NCBI RefSeq assembly: GCF_001314325.1 | Contig: NZ_CP009429.1 | Location: forward strand, 4,526,501 to 4,590,500 | From: Sphingopyxis macrogoltabida | GTDB lineage: Bacteria; Pseudomonadota; Alphaproteobacteria; Sphingomonadales; Sphingomonadaceae | Length of the DNA: 64,000 nucleotides | Direction of reading: 5' to 3' | Shown here: in pieces, positions 34,078-42,266 of the stretch | Layout: each line of letters opens with the position of its first letter | Numbering within the stretch: position 1 is the stretch's first letter | Notes under the pieces: model-generated | Told to the model about the DNA's origin: nothing | The model's input: the letters and a program-made list of their open reading frames with translations, nothing else | Database searches by the model: none | Position numbers and translations under genes: made by a program

Positions 34078-34202
34078 GCCGCTGCCCTAGCGCGGGCCAC
34101 GATCATTGGAAAGGCTGTGCGCAACCGGCGGGGCCCTGCTTGACGGCGAGTCCGGCCCATGCGCATATCGCCGTGGTTAACTGACAGGGACCCGAACTCA
34201 GC

Positions 34203-36515
34203 ATGGCAAGCCGCAAGGCCATTACCGCAAAGGCCGACTGGCGCACCGTTTTCCGCCAGAGCATCGCACGATCGCTGGTGATTGCCGCCGCGGTCGCGCT
34301 TGGCATCTTCACGCTGTTCCTGACCCTCGCGCTCCTTACCTACGACGGCACCGACGCCGCGATCCACACCGCGGCCGGCGGCAACCCGTCGAACTGGATG
34401 GGCGGCGCGGGTGCATGGTTCGCCGACCTGATGCTGTTCGTCGGCGGCGCCGCCATCGTCCTGCTGTTGCCGCTGTTCGGCATCGTCGCATGGCGGCTGT
34501 GGGCGGTGACGCCGCAGCCCTATTGGAAGCGCCAGCTCGCCCTGGCCTTCGTCGCGATCCTGCTCGTCGGGCTGGGGCTGCAGCTCTGGGCGCCCGACAG
34601 CAACGCGCCGCTTCCCGCCGGCTGGGGCGGGATTATCGCGCTGATCGTCGGCAGCGCGGTCGACCCCTTGTTCGAACGCGCGGGCGATCCCGCGGCGGCA
34701 CTGATCCGCTTCGCCACGATCCTTCTGCTCGTCGGTGTCGGCCTGTGGCTCGGCTGGCGTGCCTTGCGGCTCGAAAAGGGATGGGCATCGCGGTTCCGGT
34801 TGCCTGCGGCCGACGGCGGCCGCGTCGCCATGCCGGCGAGGGCGGCCGAAGCCGACCCGAAGATCGTCGATCCGGCCGAGCGCGTCGTCAAGCCGCGTCC
34901 GCTCGCCGAACCCAGCGACCGTGCCCCGCCCGAGATCGCCGATCCCGCGCAGCGCAGCGCGCCCTCGAAACCGCGGCCGAAACCGCAGACCGAGCTGTTC
35001 ACCAATTACCAGCTCCCCTCAATCGACCTGCTCGCGCCGCCGCCGCCTGGACCGACCGGGCAGATCGACAAGGCGGGACTGGAGCGCAACGCCAGATTGC
35101 TCGAATCGGTGCTCGAGGATTTTCAGGTCAAGGGCGTCGTCACCGCGGTGCGCCCCGGACCGGTCGTCACCATGTACGAACTCGAGCCCGCGCCGGGCAC
35201 CAAGGCAAGCCGCGTGTCGAACCTCGCCGACGACATCGCGCGCAACATGTCGGCGCTGTCGGCGCGCATCGCGCCGATCCCCGGCCGCACCGTGATCGGT
35301 ATCGAACTGCCCAACGCGCATCGCGAATCGGTCGTCCTGCACGAAATCATCGGCAGCGCGCTGTTTCAGGACCAGACCGGCGCACTGCCGATCATCCTCG
35401 GCAAGAATATCAGCGGCGACGCGATGATCGCCGACTTGGCGCCGATGCCGCACCTGCTGATCGCGGGTACGACCGGATCGGGTAAATCGGTCGGCCTCAA
35501 TGCGATGATCCTCTCTTTGCTCTACCGCCTCGGTCCCGATCAGGTGAAGATGATCATGATCGATCCCAAGATGCTGGAACTCAGCGTCTACGACGACATT
35601 CCGCACCTCCTCGCCCCGGTGGTCACCGAGCCCAAGAAGGCGATCCGCGCCCTCAAATGGGCGGTCGAGCAGATGGAGGATCGCTACCGGATGATGTCGT
35701 CGCTGTCGGTGCGCAACCTCGCCTCCTACAACGACAAGGTCCGCGGCGCGCTCGCCAAGGGCAAGTCGCTGGGGCGGCGGGTCCAGACCGGCTACGACCC
35801 CGACACCGGCCAGCCGGTCTATGAGGAAGAGACGCTCGACTACGCGCCGCTGCCGCAGATCGTCGTCGTCGTCGACGAACTCGCCGACCTGATGATGACC
35901 GCGGGCAAGGAGGTCGAATTCCTGATCCAGCGGCTCGCCCAGAAAGCTCGCGCGGCGGGCATCCACCTGATCCTCGCGACGCAGCGCCCGTCGGTCGACG
36001 TCATCACCGGCGTCATCAAGGCGAACCTGCCGACGCGGATCAGCTTCAACGTCACCAGCAAGATCGACAGCCGCACCATCCTTGGCGAAGCGGGCGCCGA
36101 GCAATTGCTCGGCAAGGGCGACATGCTGTACGTCCCCGGCGGCAAGCAGATCACGCGCATCCACGGACCTTTCGTATCGGACGACGAGGTGCGCGCGGTT
36201 GCCGATCACTGGAAGGGGCAAGGCCGCCCCGACTATATCGAGAGCGTCACCGAAGATCCCGAGGACGGCGGTTTCGCCATGGAAGGCGCCCCGGCGGGCG
36301 GCGACAGCGCCGAGGACCGCATGTATGCCAAGGCCTGCCAGATCGTCGTCGAAAGCCAGAAGGCGTCGACGAGCTGGCTGCAGCGGCAGCTCCGCATCGG
36401 CTACAACAGCGCCGCACGCCTGATCGAGCGGATGGAGGAGGAAGGGCTGGTCAGCCCGCCCAACCATGTCGGCCGCCGCGACGTGCTCACCGACCAATAT
36501 GGCCAGCAGCGCTGA
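34203..36515 (+). CDS. ftsK: DNA translocase FtsK
   Basis: A 770-aa division-septum protein that pumps chromosome ends to the dif site. Four membrane spans lie in the first 190 residues; a Pro/Arg-rich linker follows; the motor has Walker A LIAGTTGSGKSVGLNAM (about 425) and Walker B IVVVVDELADLMM. The C-terminal gamma domain (SWLQRQLRIGYNSAARLIE, GLVSPPNHVGRRDVL) binds KOPS sequences and activates XerCD. Length is normal for short-linker FtsK. It is the first of a plus-strand group continuing with lolA. Confidence 0.96.
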   Translation: MASRKAITAKADWRTVFRQSIARSLVIAAAVALGIFTLFLTLALLTYDGTDAAIHTAAGGNPSNWMGGAGAWFADLMLFVGGAAIVLLLPLFGIVAWRLWAVTPQPYWKRQLALAFVAILLVGLGLQLWAPDSNAPLPAGWGGIIALIVGSAVDPLFERAGDPAAALIRFATILLLVGVGLWLGWRALRLEKGWASRFRLPAADGGRVAMPARAAEADPKIVDPAERVVKPRPLAEPSDRAPPEIADPAQRSAPSKPRPKPQTELFTNYQLPSIDLLAPPPPGPTGQIDKAGLERNARLLESVLEDFQVKGVVTAVRPGPVVTMYELEPAPGTKASRVSNLADDIARNMSALSARIAPIPGRTVIGIELPNAHRESVVLHEIIGSALFQDQTGALPIILGKNISGDAMIADLAPMPHLLIAGTTGSGKSVGLNAMILSLLYRLGPDQVKMIMIDPKMLELSVYDDIPHLLAPVVTEPKKAIRALKWAVEQMEDRYRMMSSLSVRNLASYNDKVRGALAKGKSLGRRVQTGYDPDTGQPVYEEETLDYAPLPQIVVVVDELADLMMTAGKEVEFLIQRLAQKARAAGIHLILATQRPSVDVITGVIKANLPTRISFNVTSKIDSRTILGEAGAEQLLGKGDMLYVPGGKQITRIHGPFVSDDEVRAVADHWKGQGRPDYIESVTEDPEDGGFAMEGAPAGGDSAEDRMYAKACQIVVESQKASTSWLQRQLRIGYNSAARLIERMEEEGLVSPPNHVGRRDVLTDQYGQQR

Positions 36516-36631
36516 CCCGGTTCGGAACCATCGCCGCGCCCGCGACTTGAACAGCATCTAACCGGCGGGTTCAGGGCATGTTCAATGCCCGGACGCCATG
36601 AACCGGCCGGAACAAACAGAATGAGAGCCCG

Positions 36632-37282
36632 ATGACCCTGAACAATCCCCTCACCCGCGCCGCCGCTTTCATGCTCGCTCCTGTCGCTGCCGCCGGCCTT
36701 GCGCTGGCCCTGCCTGCGGTGGCGCAGTCGTCGAACGCGCTCGCTTCGGTGCAGGCCCATCTCAAATCGACCAGCTCGATGACCGCCGACTTCACCCAGA
36801 CCGACCGCAACGGCCAGCGGCTGACCGGCAAGCTGACCCTGAAGCGCCCCGGCAAGATCCGCTTCCAGTATCAGAAGGGTGTGCCGCTGCTGATCGTCGG
36901 CGACGGCAGTTCGCTGACCATGATCGATTATGAGGTGAAGCAGGTGCAGCGCTGGCCGGTGAAGAATTCGCCGCTCGGCGCGCTGCTCGACCCCGACCGC
37001 GACCTCAGCAAATATGCGAAGGTGCTGCCGACCGGCAACGACGGCGTCCTCAGCGTCGAAGTCAAGGATCCGAAACGCCCCGAATATGGCACGATCACCA
37101 TGGTGTTCATCCGCGACGGCGCGTCGCCCGGCGGCCTCCGGCTGCGCGGCTGGGTGGCGCTCGATTCGCAGAACAACCGGACGCGAATCGATCTCGCCAA
37201 CCAGAAATTCAACGTCGCGGTCGCCGATTCGACCTTCAAATGGACCGACCCGCGCCCCAAACAGCGCGGCCGCGCCGGCTGA
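36632..37282 (+). CDS. lolA: Outer-membrane lipoprotein carrier protein LolA
   Basis: A 216-aa periplasmic chaperone that carries lipoproteins from LolCDE to the outer membrane. It has a signal peptide ending in AVAQ (about residue 32), then the LolA beta-core with MTADFTQTDRNGQRLTGKL, RPGKIRFQYQKG and WPVKNSPLGALL. The C-terminal tail is Lys/Arg-rich (DPRPKQRGRAG). It starts 116 bases after ftsK and ends just before a strong terminator. The locus also encodes lipoproteins that would use it, such as the Wza-like exporter. Confidence 0.95.
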   Translation: MTLNNPLTRAAAFMLAPVAAAGLALALPAVAQSSNALASVQAHLKSTSSMTADFTQTDRNGQRLTGKLTLKRPGKIRFQYQKGVPLLIVGDGSSLTMIDYEVKQVQRWPVKNSPLGALLDPDRDLSKYAKVLPTGNDGVLSVEVKDPKRPEYGTITMVFIRDGASPGGLRLRGWVALDSQNNRTRIDLANQKFNVAVADSTFKWTDPRPKQRGRAG

Positions 37283-37309
37283 GCTACCCTTCTTTGCGAA
37301 GCTGTTGAG

Positions 37310-37347
37310 ACGGCGCCGGTTTCACGAACGAAACCGGCGCCGTTTTT
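37310..37347 (+). terminator. Rho-independent terminator after lolA
   Basis: A perfect 13-bp stem ACGGCGCCGGTTT / AAACCGGCGCCGT (37310-37322 and 37331-37343) with an 8-base loop is followed directly by five T residues. It lies 28 bases after the lolA stop. Confidence 0.9.
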
Positions 37348-37547
37348 CCGCCCAACCGCCGCCCAGTATCGACGAACTGCAATGACGCGCCCAAAACCGT
37401 TCATTTTCGTTCAGCTTGGCGACAGGGAGGAGCGGCTATTCCAACCCTCGAAGGCGCCAACACGGCACCCGGACTTGGGTTTCCCCCTGTTGCCCCATCC
37501 GGAACGCCCGGTGCCTTCATTCAAGAGCGTGACGAACGCTGACCTTG

Positions 37548-37584
37548 AACCCCCGTTCCACCGCCCCTGGGACGGGGGTTTAAT
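37548..37584. repeat. GC-rich stem-loop in the lolA-xthA gap
   Basis: AACCCCCGTTCC (37548-37559) pairs with GGGACGGGGGTT (37569-37580) with one mismatch, followed by TAATT. It may be a second terminator or a structured element; there is no proper T-run. The gap of 477 bases between lolA and xthA (37283-37759) holds no gene I can support; a 76-codon open frame at 37382 has neither ribosome site nor family. Confidence 0.5.
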
Positions 37585-37620
37585 TTGTCCGGTGTTTGCG
37601 TTTTGCCGCTGACGCGGCAG

Positions 37621-37706
37621 GCGGCACCGGCCCGCTCCCCCACCCAGCCTCCCAACAGTCTATCCTGAAATGGGAGGCCGGGTGGGAGAGCGCGCCCCGG
37701 TGCCGC
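37621..37706. repeat. 86-bp long imperfect inverted repeat
   Basis: The outer arms GCGGCACCGG (37621-37630) and CCGGTGCCGC (37697-37706) are perfect complements; the inner arms 37634-37654 and 37671-37691 (21 bases each, CTCCCCCACCCAGCCTCCC type) match with two mismatches, leaving a 16-base loop. It would fold into one long hairpin. It ends 54 bases before the xthA start. It may be a REP/MITE-like sequence or a structured leader. Confidence 0.75.
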
Positions 37707-37759
37707 AAAGCAAGAAAGCCACCGTTGCACCGGTCCGCCTGCGCCGATAGAGCCACCGC

Positions 37760-38545
37760 ATGACAAGCATCGCATCCTGGAACATCAACAGCGTCCGTGC
37801 CCGCATCGGCATCGTCGAAAAATTCCTGCGCGAAGAAGCTCCCGACATCCTGTGCCTGCAGGAAACCAAGGTCGAGTGCGGCACCTTTCCCAAGGATATG
37901 TTCCGCTCGCTCGGTTACGAGCATATCGAGACCCACGGCCAGCGCATGCACCACGGGGTCGCGATCGTCAGCAAGGTGCCGCTGATCGACGTGCGCAAAT
38001 ATGACTGGCAGGCAAATGGCGAGGCTCGCCACGTCGGCGTGACGCTGCCGTCGGGCGTCCGGCTCGACAATGTCTATATCCCTGCCGGCGGCGATATCGC
38101 CGACCGCGACCTCAATCCGAAATTCGGGCAAAAGCTCGATTTCTTCGGCCGGATGACCGAATGGGCCGGCGCGCTCGACCAGCCGACGGTGCTGACCGGC
38201 GACTTCAATGTCGCGCCGCTCGAAAGCGACGTCTGGAACCACAAGGCGCTGCTCGACGTCGTCAGCCACACGCCGATCGAGGTCGAAACCCTCGGCAGGC
38301 TGCAGGCCGCATCGAACTGGGTCGACCTCGGCCGCCATTTCATCGCCGCCCCGGCGCCGCTCTACACCTGGTGGAGCTACCGCGCGAAGGATTGGGAAGC
38401 GTCGAACCGCGGCCGCCGGCTCGACCATATGTGGATTACCCCCGACCTGCTGCCGCAGGCGCTGTCGCACCGGATCGTCCAGCCGGCGCGGAGCTGGGAA
38501 CGCCCGTCCGACCATATCCCGCTCGTCACGGAGTTCGCTTTTTGA
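37760..38545 (+). CDS. xthA: Exodeoxyribonuclease III
   Basis: A 261-aa AP endonuclease/3' exonuclease of base-excision repair. All family motifs are present: SIASWNINSVRARI, LCLQETKVE (metal Glu), HHGVAIVSK, TGDFNVAP (catalytic Asp/Asn), RRLDHMWIT and the final SDHIPLV with the active-site His. Length is normal. The stop overlaps the TTG start of ribA by 4 bases, linking repair and riboflavin genes in one transcript. Confidence 0.96.
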   Translation: MTSIASWNINSVRARIGIVEKFLREEAPDILCLQETKVECGTFPKDMFRSLGYEHIETHGQRMHHGVAIVSKVPLIDVRKYDWQANGEARHVGVTLPSGVRLDNVYIPAGGDIADRDLNPKFGQKLDFFGRMTEWAGALDQPTVLTGDFNVAPLESDVWNHKALLDVVSHTPIEVETLGRLQAASNWVDLGRHFIAAPAPLYTWWSYRAKDWEASNRGRRLDHMWITPDLLPQALSHRIVQPARSWERPSDHIPLVTEFAF

Positions 38546-39609
38546 CCGACGACGCGAGCGATGCCGGCGCCCGCCGGGCGGCGCGCGCCATCGACGCGCT
38601 GCGCCGCGGCTGGCCGTTCCGGGTAACCGGGCCCGACGGGGCGCTCGACCTGCTGGCGGTCGAAAGCGCGCGCGACGACGCGCTCGCCGAATTCGGCAGC
38701 AGCGACGTGCTGATTTCGGGCGAGCGCGCGGTGACGCTGAAACTCACCAACCAACGCGTCGCGGCAACGCCGGGGCCAGTGCGGCTCGCCGGCGCGGCCG
38801 ACCGGGTTGCGGCGGCGCTGGCAATCGCCGACCCCGCACTCGACCTTGCCCATCCGCTCAAGGGCCCCTTCCGCACTATCGCCACCGGCGGCGAGACCGC
38901 CGCGTCGGCCGCGATGACGATGGCGCGCCACGCCGGACTGCTCCCCGCCTTTTTCGTTCGCGAAGCCACCGGCGCGACCGAGACCGCCTGTTCGGCGGAC
39001 GACGTCGCACTGCTGCTCGACCCCGCCCGGCTGCAGGTCGCGGCGCGCGCGCGCCTGCCGGTCGAAGCGAGCGAAAGCGCCGAGATCGTCGCCTTTCGTT
39101 CGCCCGAAGAGGCCTCGGATCATGTCGCGCTCGTCATCGGCAAGCGCGACGGCAATCCGCCCGTCGTCCGGTTGCACAGCGAATGCCTGACCGGCGACGT
39201 GCTCGGCAGCCTCAAATGCGATTGCGGACCGCAGCTTCACGCCGCGCTCCACGCAATGGCCGACGCACCATGGGGGGTGTTGCTCTACCTCCGGCAGGAA
39301 GGCCGCGGCATCGGGCTCGTCAACAAGCTGCGCGCCTATGCGCTGCAGGATCAGGGCTATGACACGGTCGACGCCAATCTGCGGCTCGGCTTCCCGGTCG
39401 AGGCGCGCGACTTCGCGATTGCCGGGCGGATGCTCGAACTGCTGAACATCCCGCGCATCCGGTTGATGACCAACAATCCGGAGAAGGTTGCGCGGCTAGA
39501 AAAAGAGGGTGTCGAGGTCGTCGAGCGCTTGCCGCTGGCGCTGCCCACGAACAAATATAACGAGCAATATCTCGCGACCAAGCGGGATCGCACGGGGCAC
39601 CAGCTTTGA
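38542..39609 (+). CDS. ribA: GTP cyclohydrolase II with degenerate RibB-like N-terminal domain
   Basis: A 355-aa enzyme of riboflavin synthesis opening the GTP ring. The C-terminal 200 residues are a full GCH II: zinc Cys in SECLTGDVLGSLKCDCGPQL, the GTP-binding RQEGRGIGLVNKLRAYALQ and RLMTNNPEKV. The first 150 residues (AIDALRRGWPFRVTGPDG onward) resemble a dihydroxybutanone-phosphate synthase fold but lack its acidic DDExxENEG signature, so that activity is probably absent. The start is TTG at 38542, overlapping xthA (TTGA). The gene ends next to a hairpin shared with the opposing LytTR gene. Confidence 0.9.
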   Translation: MTDDASDAGARRAARAIDALRRGWPFRVTGPDGALDLLAVESARDDALAEFGSSDVLISGERAVTLKLTNQRVAATPGPVRLAGAADRVAAALAIADPALDLAHPLKGPFRTIATGGETAASAAMTMARHAGLLPAFFVREATGATETACSADDVALLLDPARLQVAARARLPVEASESAEIVAFRSPEEASDHVALVIGKRDGNPPVVRLHSECLTGDVLGSLKCDCGPQLHAALHAMADAPWGVLLYLRQEGRGIGLVNKLRAYALQDQGYDTVDANLRLGFPVEARDFAIAGRMLELLNIPRIRLMTNNPEKVARLEKEGVEVVERLPLALPTNKYNEQYLATKRDRTGHQL

Positions 39610-39611
39610 AG

Positions 39612-39641
39612 AAAAAGGCGCCGGGACGATCCCGGCGCCTT
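39612..39641. terminator. Bidirectional hairpin terminator between ribA and the LytTR gene
   Basis: A perfect 12-bp stem AAGGCGCCGGGA / TCCCGGCGCCTT (39615-39626 and 39630-39641) with a 3-base loop lies between two convergent genes. On the minus strand it is followed by a T-run (complement of AAAAA at 39612-39616), so it is a full terminator for the response regulator gene; on the plus strand the T-run is weak. Confidence 0.85.
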
Positions 39642-39648
39642 GATCAAA

Positions 39649-40455
39649 TCAATGCACGAACCTTGCCACGACGTCGCGGTAGCTGCGGCTCACCTTCACC
39701 TGCGCGCCCGATCCGAGCACGAGGAAGCATTCGCCGTTGGTGTGCGGCTTGACCTGTTTGACCTGGCTGAGGTTGACGATCGTCGAGCGGTGGACGCGCT
39801 GGAAGTTGCGCGGGTCGAGACGCTTTTCGAGATCCTTCATCGTCTCGCGCAGGATCAGGCTGTTGTCGGCGGTATAGATGCACATATAGTCGCCCGCGGC
39901 ATCGATCCGCTCGATGCTGTCGACGTCGACGCGGAAAATCTGGCCGCGATCCTTGATGTTGATCATCTTTTCATAGCGGTCGGCAGCATGCGCGTCGGGC
40001 TGGACCTCGGCGCCATATTCCTCGACCGCTTCGGGGGCGACTTCGGCGAGCACCGTCTTAAGCCTTTCGACCTCGGCCACGCCGCGCTTCTCGGCAAGGC
40101 GCTGGCGGACGCGGTCAAGCGCGTCGGCGAGCCGCTCGGGCTCGACCGGTTTGACCAGATAATCGACCGCCTGCGCTTCGAACGCGCGGATCGCATGGTC
40201 CGAATAGGCAGTGACGAAAACGACCAGCGGCGGTTCGACCTCCATCAGCCCCTGAATGACCGAAAAGCCGTCGAACCCCGGCATCTGGATGTCGAGGAAG
40301 ACGAGGTCGGGCTTGTGGGTCTTGATCTTTCTGATGGCCTCGCGGCCGTTGAGCGCGGTGTCGACCACTTCGACATCGGCATGGGCTTCGAGCCGCAGTT
40401 GCAGGCCTTGGGTGGCCAGTTTTTCATCATCCACCAGGATGGTTCTGATCGTCAT
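39649..40455 (-). CDS. LytTR-family response regulator
   Basis: A 268-aa DNA-binding regulator. The receiver domain has phospho-acceptor Asp in LVFLDIQMPGFDGF with acidic pair VDDE and late Lys in DYLVKPVEP. The C-terminal LytTR domain shows INIKDRGQIFRVDVDSIERI, FQRVHRSTIVNLSQV and GAQVKVSRSYRD. Such regulators often control surface polysaccharides or virulence. The start overlaps the upstream kinase stop by 4 bases, so the pair is an operon. Targets are unknown. Confidence 0.95.
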   Translation of the reverse strand: MTIRTILVDDEKLATQGLQLRLEAHADVEVVDTALNGREAIRKIKTHKPDLVFLDIQMPGFDGFSVIQGLMEVEPPLVVFVTAYSDHAIRAFEAQAVDYLVKPVEPERLADALDRVRQRLAEKRGVAEVERLKTVLAEVAPEAVEEYGAEVQPDAHAADRYEKMINIKDRGQIFRVDVDSIERIDAAGDYMCIYTADNSLILRETMKDLEKRLDPRNFQRVHRSTIVNLSQVKQVKPHTNGECFLVLGSGAQVKVSRSYRDVVARFVH

Positions 40456-41576
40456 GTGCGTTCGGTTCCAATCGTCATTTGCCCGTCAGGCTGGAACGGA
40501 AACTCGATAACCACCGTGAACCCGCCCTCAGCGTCCGTCTGGACGTCGAACCGGTGCTGGTCGCCAAAAGCCTGCGCCAACCGGTCCCTGATGTTGGCTA
40601 AACCCACACCGGTCGATTCCGTTGCAAAGCCAGTGGTGGGGTCCGTACCGTCGGCTGACAATCCCGACCCGGTGTCGGACACGGTGATCCGGACATTTTG
40701 ACCGGCAAGCTGTGCGGAAATGGTGATATCGGCGCCGTCTTCCTGCGGCGTCACCGCATATTTGATCGCATTTTCGATCAGCGGCTGGAGCAGGAGCGAG
40801 GGCAATCGCGCCCGCGCAACGGCCGGATCGATCGCGAAATGCGGGCGCAAACGCTCTTCGAAGCGCATCTTCTCGATATCGAGATACAGCTTCAGCGTCT
40901 CGATCTCCTGCGCCAGCGTCACCTGCGCGGTCGGCTCGTTGGCGAGCGTGTAGCGGAGGAAAGCCGACAGGCGCGACAGCATCGCATTGGCAGGCTCGGC
41001 CTGTTTGAGCAGCACGAGGGTCGAAATGCTGTTCAGCGTGTTGAACAGGAAATGCGGGTTGAGCTGATAACGCAGCATCGCGAGCTGTGCCGACGCCGCC
41101 TGCGCCTCGAGCCGCAGCATGCGGTCCTGCTGCTCCTCGAGCTGGAGGAAATAGTTGATCGCGAAATAGAGCGCCGACCAGGCACCGAGCGAGGTCGCAT
41201 CGATATAGACCGCGCCGAGCAACAGGCTGGTGAACCCCGCCTCGCTCGCCGGGTTCTGGATTTGCGCGACCCACGCGTCGATAAACGCCCAGAGCGCGGT
41301 CGCCACCCCCGCGAGCCCGAAGCTGACACCCCACATGAGCAGCGGACGGCGGTTGATCAGGGCACGATAGCAGACAGACAGGATCAGCGAGAGCGAGAAG
41401 CCGGTGATCGCCGAGATCATCTGCGGAATCAGGAAGGAAAAGCTCTGTCCGTTGGCGAGCCCTGATACGCCGCGCAGGCCGAGCCAAGCGGTCCAGCCCA
41501 ATATCTGGAGATTCCAGAAGGCGCGCACCTTGTTGCCGAAAAAGGGGCCCGGCGAGGACAGTCCGAACAGCGACAT
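40452..41576 (-). CDS. LytS/YehU-type membrane sensor histidine kinase
   Basis: A 374-aa kinase, partner of the LytTR regulator. Four hydrophobic segments occupy the first 165 residues; the phospho-acceptor His lies in YQLNPHFLFNTLNSIST (about residue 180), the mark of the His_kinase/LytS family, and the ATPase has LIENAIKYAVTP (N box), SDTGSGLS (G1) and GVGLANIRDRL (G2). No extracellular sensor domain is visible, so the signal is probably sensed in the membrane. It lies upstream of the regulator with a 4-base overlap. Confidence 0.95.
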   Translation of the reverse strand: MSLFGLSSPGPFFGNKVRAFWNLQILGWTAWLGLRGVSGLANGQSFSFLIPQMISAITGFSLSLILSVCYRALINRRPLLMWGVSFGLAGVATALWAFIDAWVAQIQNPASEAGFTSLLLGAVYIDATSLGAWSALYFAINYFLQLEEQQDRMLRLEAQAASAQLAMLRYQLNPHFLFNTLNSISTLVLLKQAEPANAMLSRLSAFLRYTLANEPTAQVTLAQEIETLKLYLDIEKMRFEERLRPHFAIDPAVARARLPSLLLQPLIENAIKYAVTPQEDGADITISAQLAGQNVRITVSDTGSGLSADGTDPTTGFATESTGVGLANIRDRLAQAFGDQHRFDVQTDAEGGFTVVIEFPFQPDGQMTIGTERT

Positions 41577-41619
41577 GGCGGCCTATGTGATCAGTGCTGG
41601 GCGCGTCGCAGCGAGGCGA

Positions 41620-42129
41620 TCATTCCGCCGCGACCGGGGCCATCCGCGCCCGTGCCTGCCCCAGCGGCTGGAGCTCGGAGCGATGCATCCACACCAGTTC
41701 CTTGTACCCGAGCGGCCGGCCGTCATGCGCCGTGATCGTCACCGGCCCGATCGGCTGTTCGTCGCGCGTGTCGACGAGCACCGGGGTCGACGGCACGCCC
41801 GCGCCCCATTTTTCGCCCCATTGGCGCAGCGCGATCATCGCCGGGAGCAGCTCGACGCCCTTTTCGGTGAGTTCGTACCGCACCTTGCGCCGGTCCTCGG
41901 CCATCACCTCGCGCGCCATGATGCCATGGTCGACGAGCCGCGACAGGCGGTTCGACAGGATGTTGCGCGCAATATTGAGTTCCTGCTGAAACTCCTCGAA
42001 ATGATGAACGCCGTTGAAGGCGGCGCGCAGGATCATGAACGACCATCGCTCGCCCATCGCCTCGAGTGCGAGCGGCAGGGCGCAATTGTCCCCGTAAAGA
42101 ATGTTCAGCGGTTCGCGTAATTTTCCCAT
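41620..42129 (-). CDS. HxlR-family winged-helix transcription regulator
   Basis: A 169-aa regulator. The HxlR core is seen as CALPLALEAMGERWSFMILR (the family's ERWSFMILRA helix and N-terminal Cys at about residue 17), HHFEEFQQELNIARNILSNRL (recognition helix) and the wing VRYELTEKGVELLP. Some members sense quinones or aldehydes through the N-terminal Cys. The gene is 43 bases upstream of the LytS start on the same strand; the spacing would allow cotranscription, but the products are unrelated. No obvious target gene lies next to it. Confidence 0.92.
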   Translation of the reverse strand: MGKLREPLNILYGDNCALPLALEAMGERWSFMILRAAFNGVHHFEEFQQELNIARNILSNRLSRLVDHGIMAREVMAEDRRKVRYELTEKGVELLPAMIALRQWGEKWGAGVPSTPVLVDTRDEQPIGPVTITAHDGRPLGYKELVWMHRSELQPLGQARARMAPVAAE

Positions 42130-42266
42130 GGGTCGAGCACTATCCGATAATATGCGTCAGCGCCAAAAAAAATTATGGCACCGGCAAGCTTGCCCTAAAG
42201 GAAATGGCGCGGCGCCAGCAATCTACAACCCCTGCTGTGCGCCGGGCTCCGCGGCGGAACCACGCA

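Noticed and set aside
32092..34143. Open frame of about 680 codons antisense to the UbiH-type and sigma-like genes
   Set aside because: Spans two genes of the other strand and lacks any recognisable motif.
37382..37612. 76-codon frame in the gap after lolA
   Set aside because: No ribosome site, Pro-rich low-complexity product, overlaps a stem-loop.
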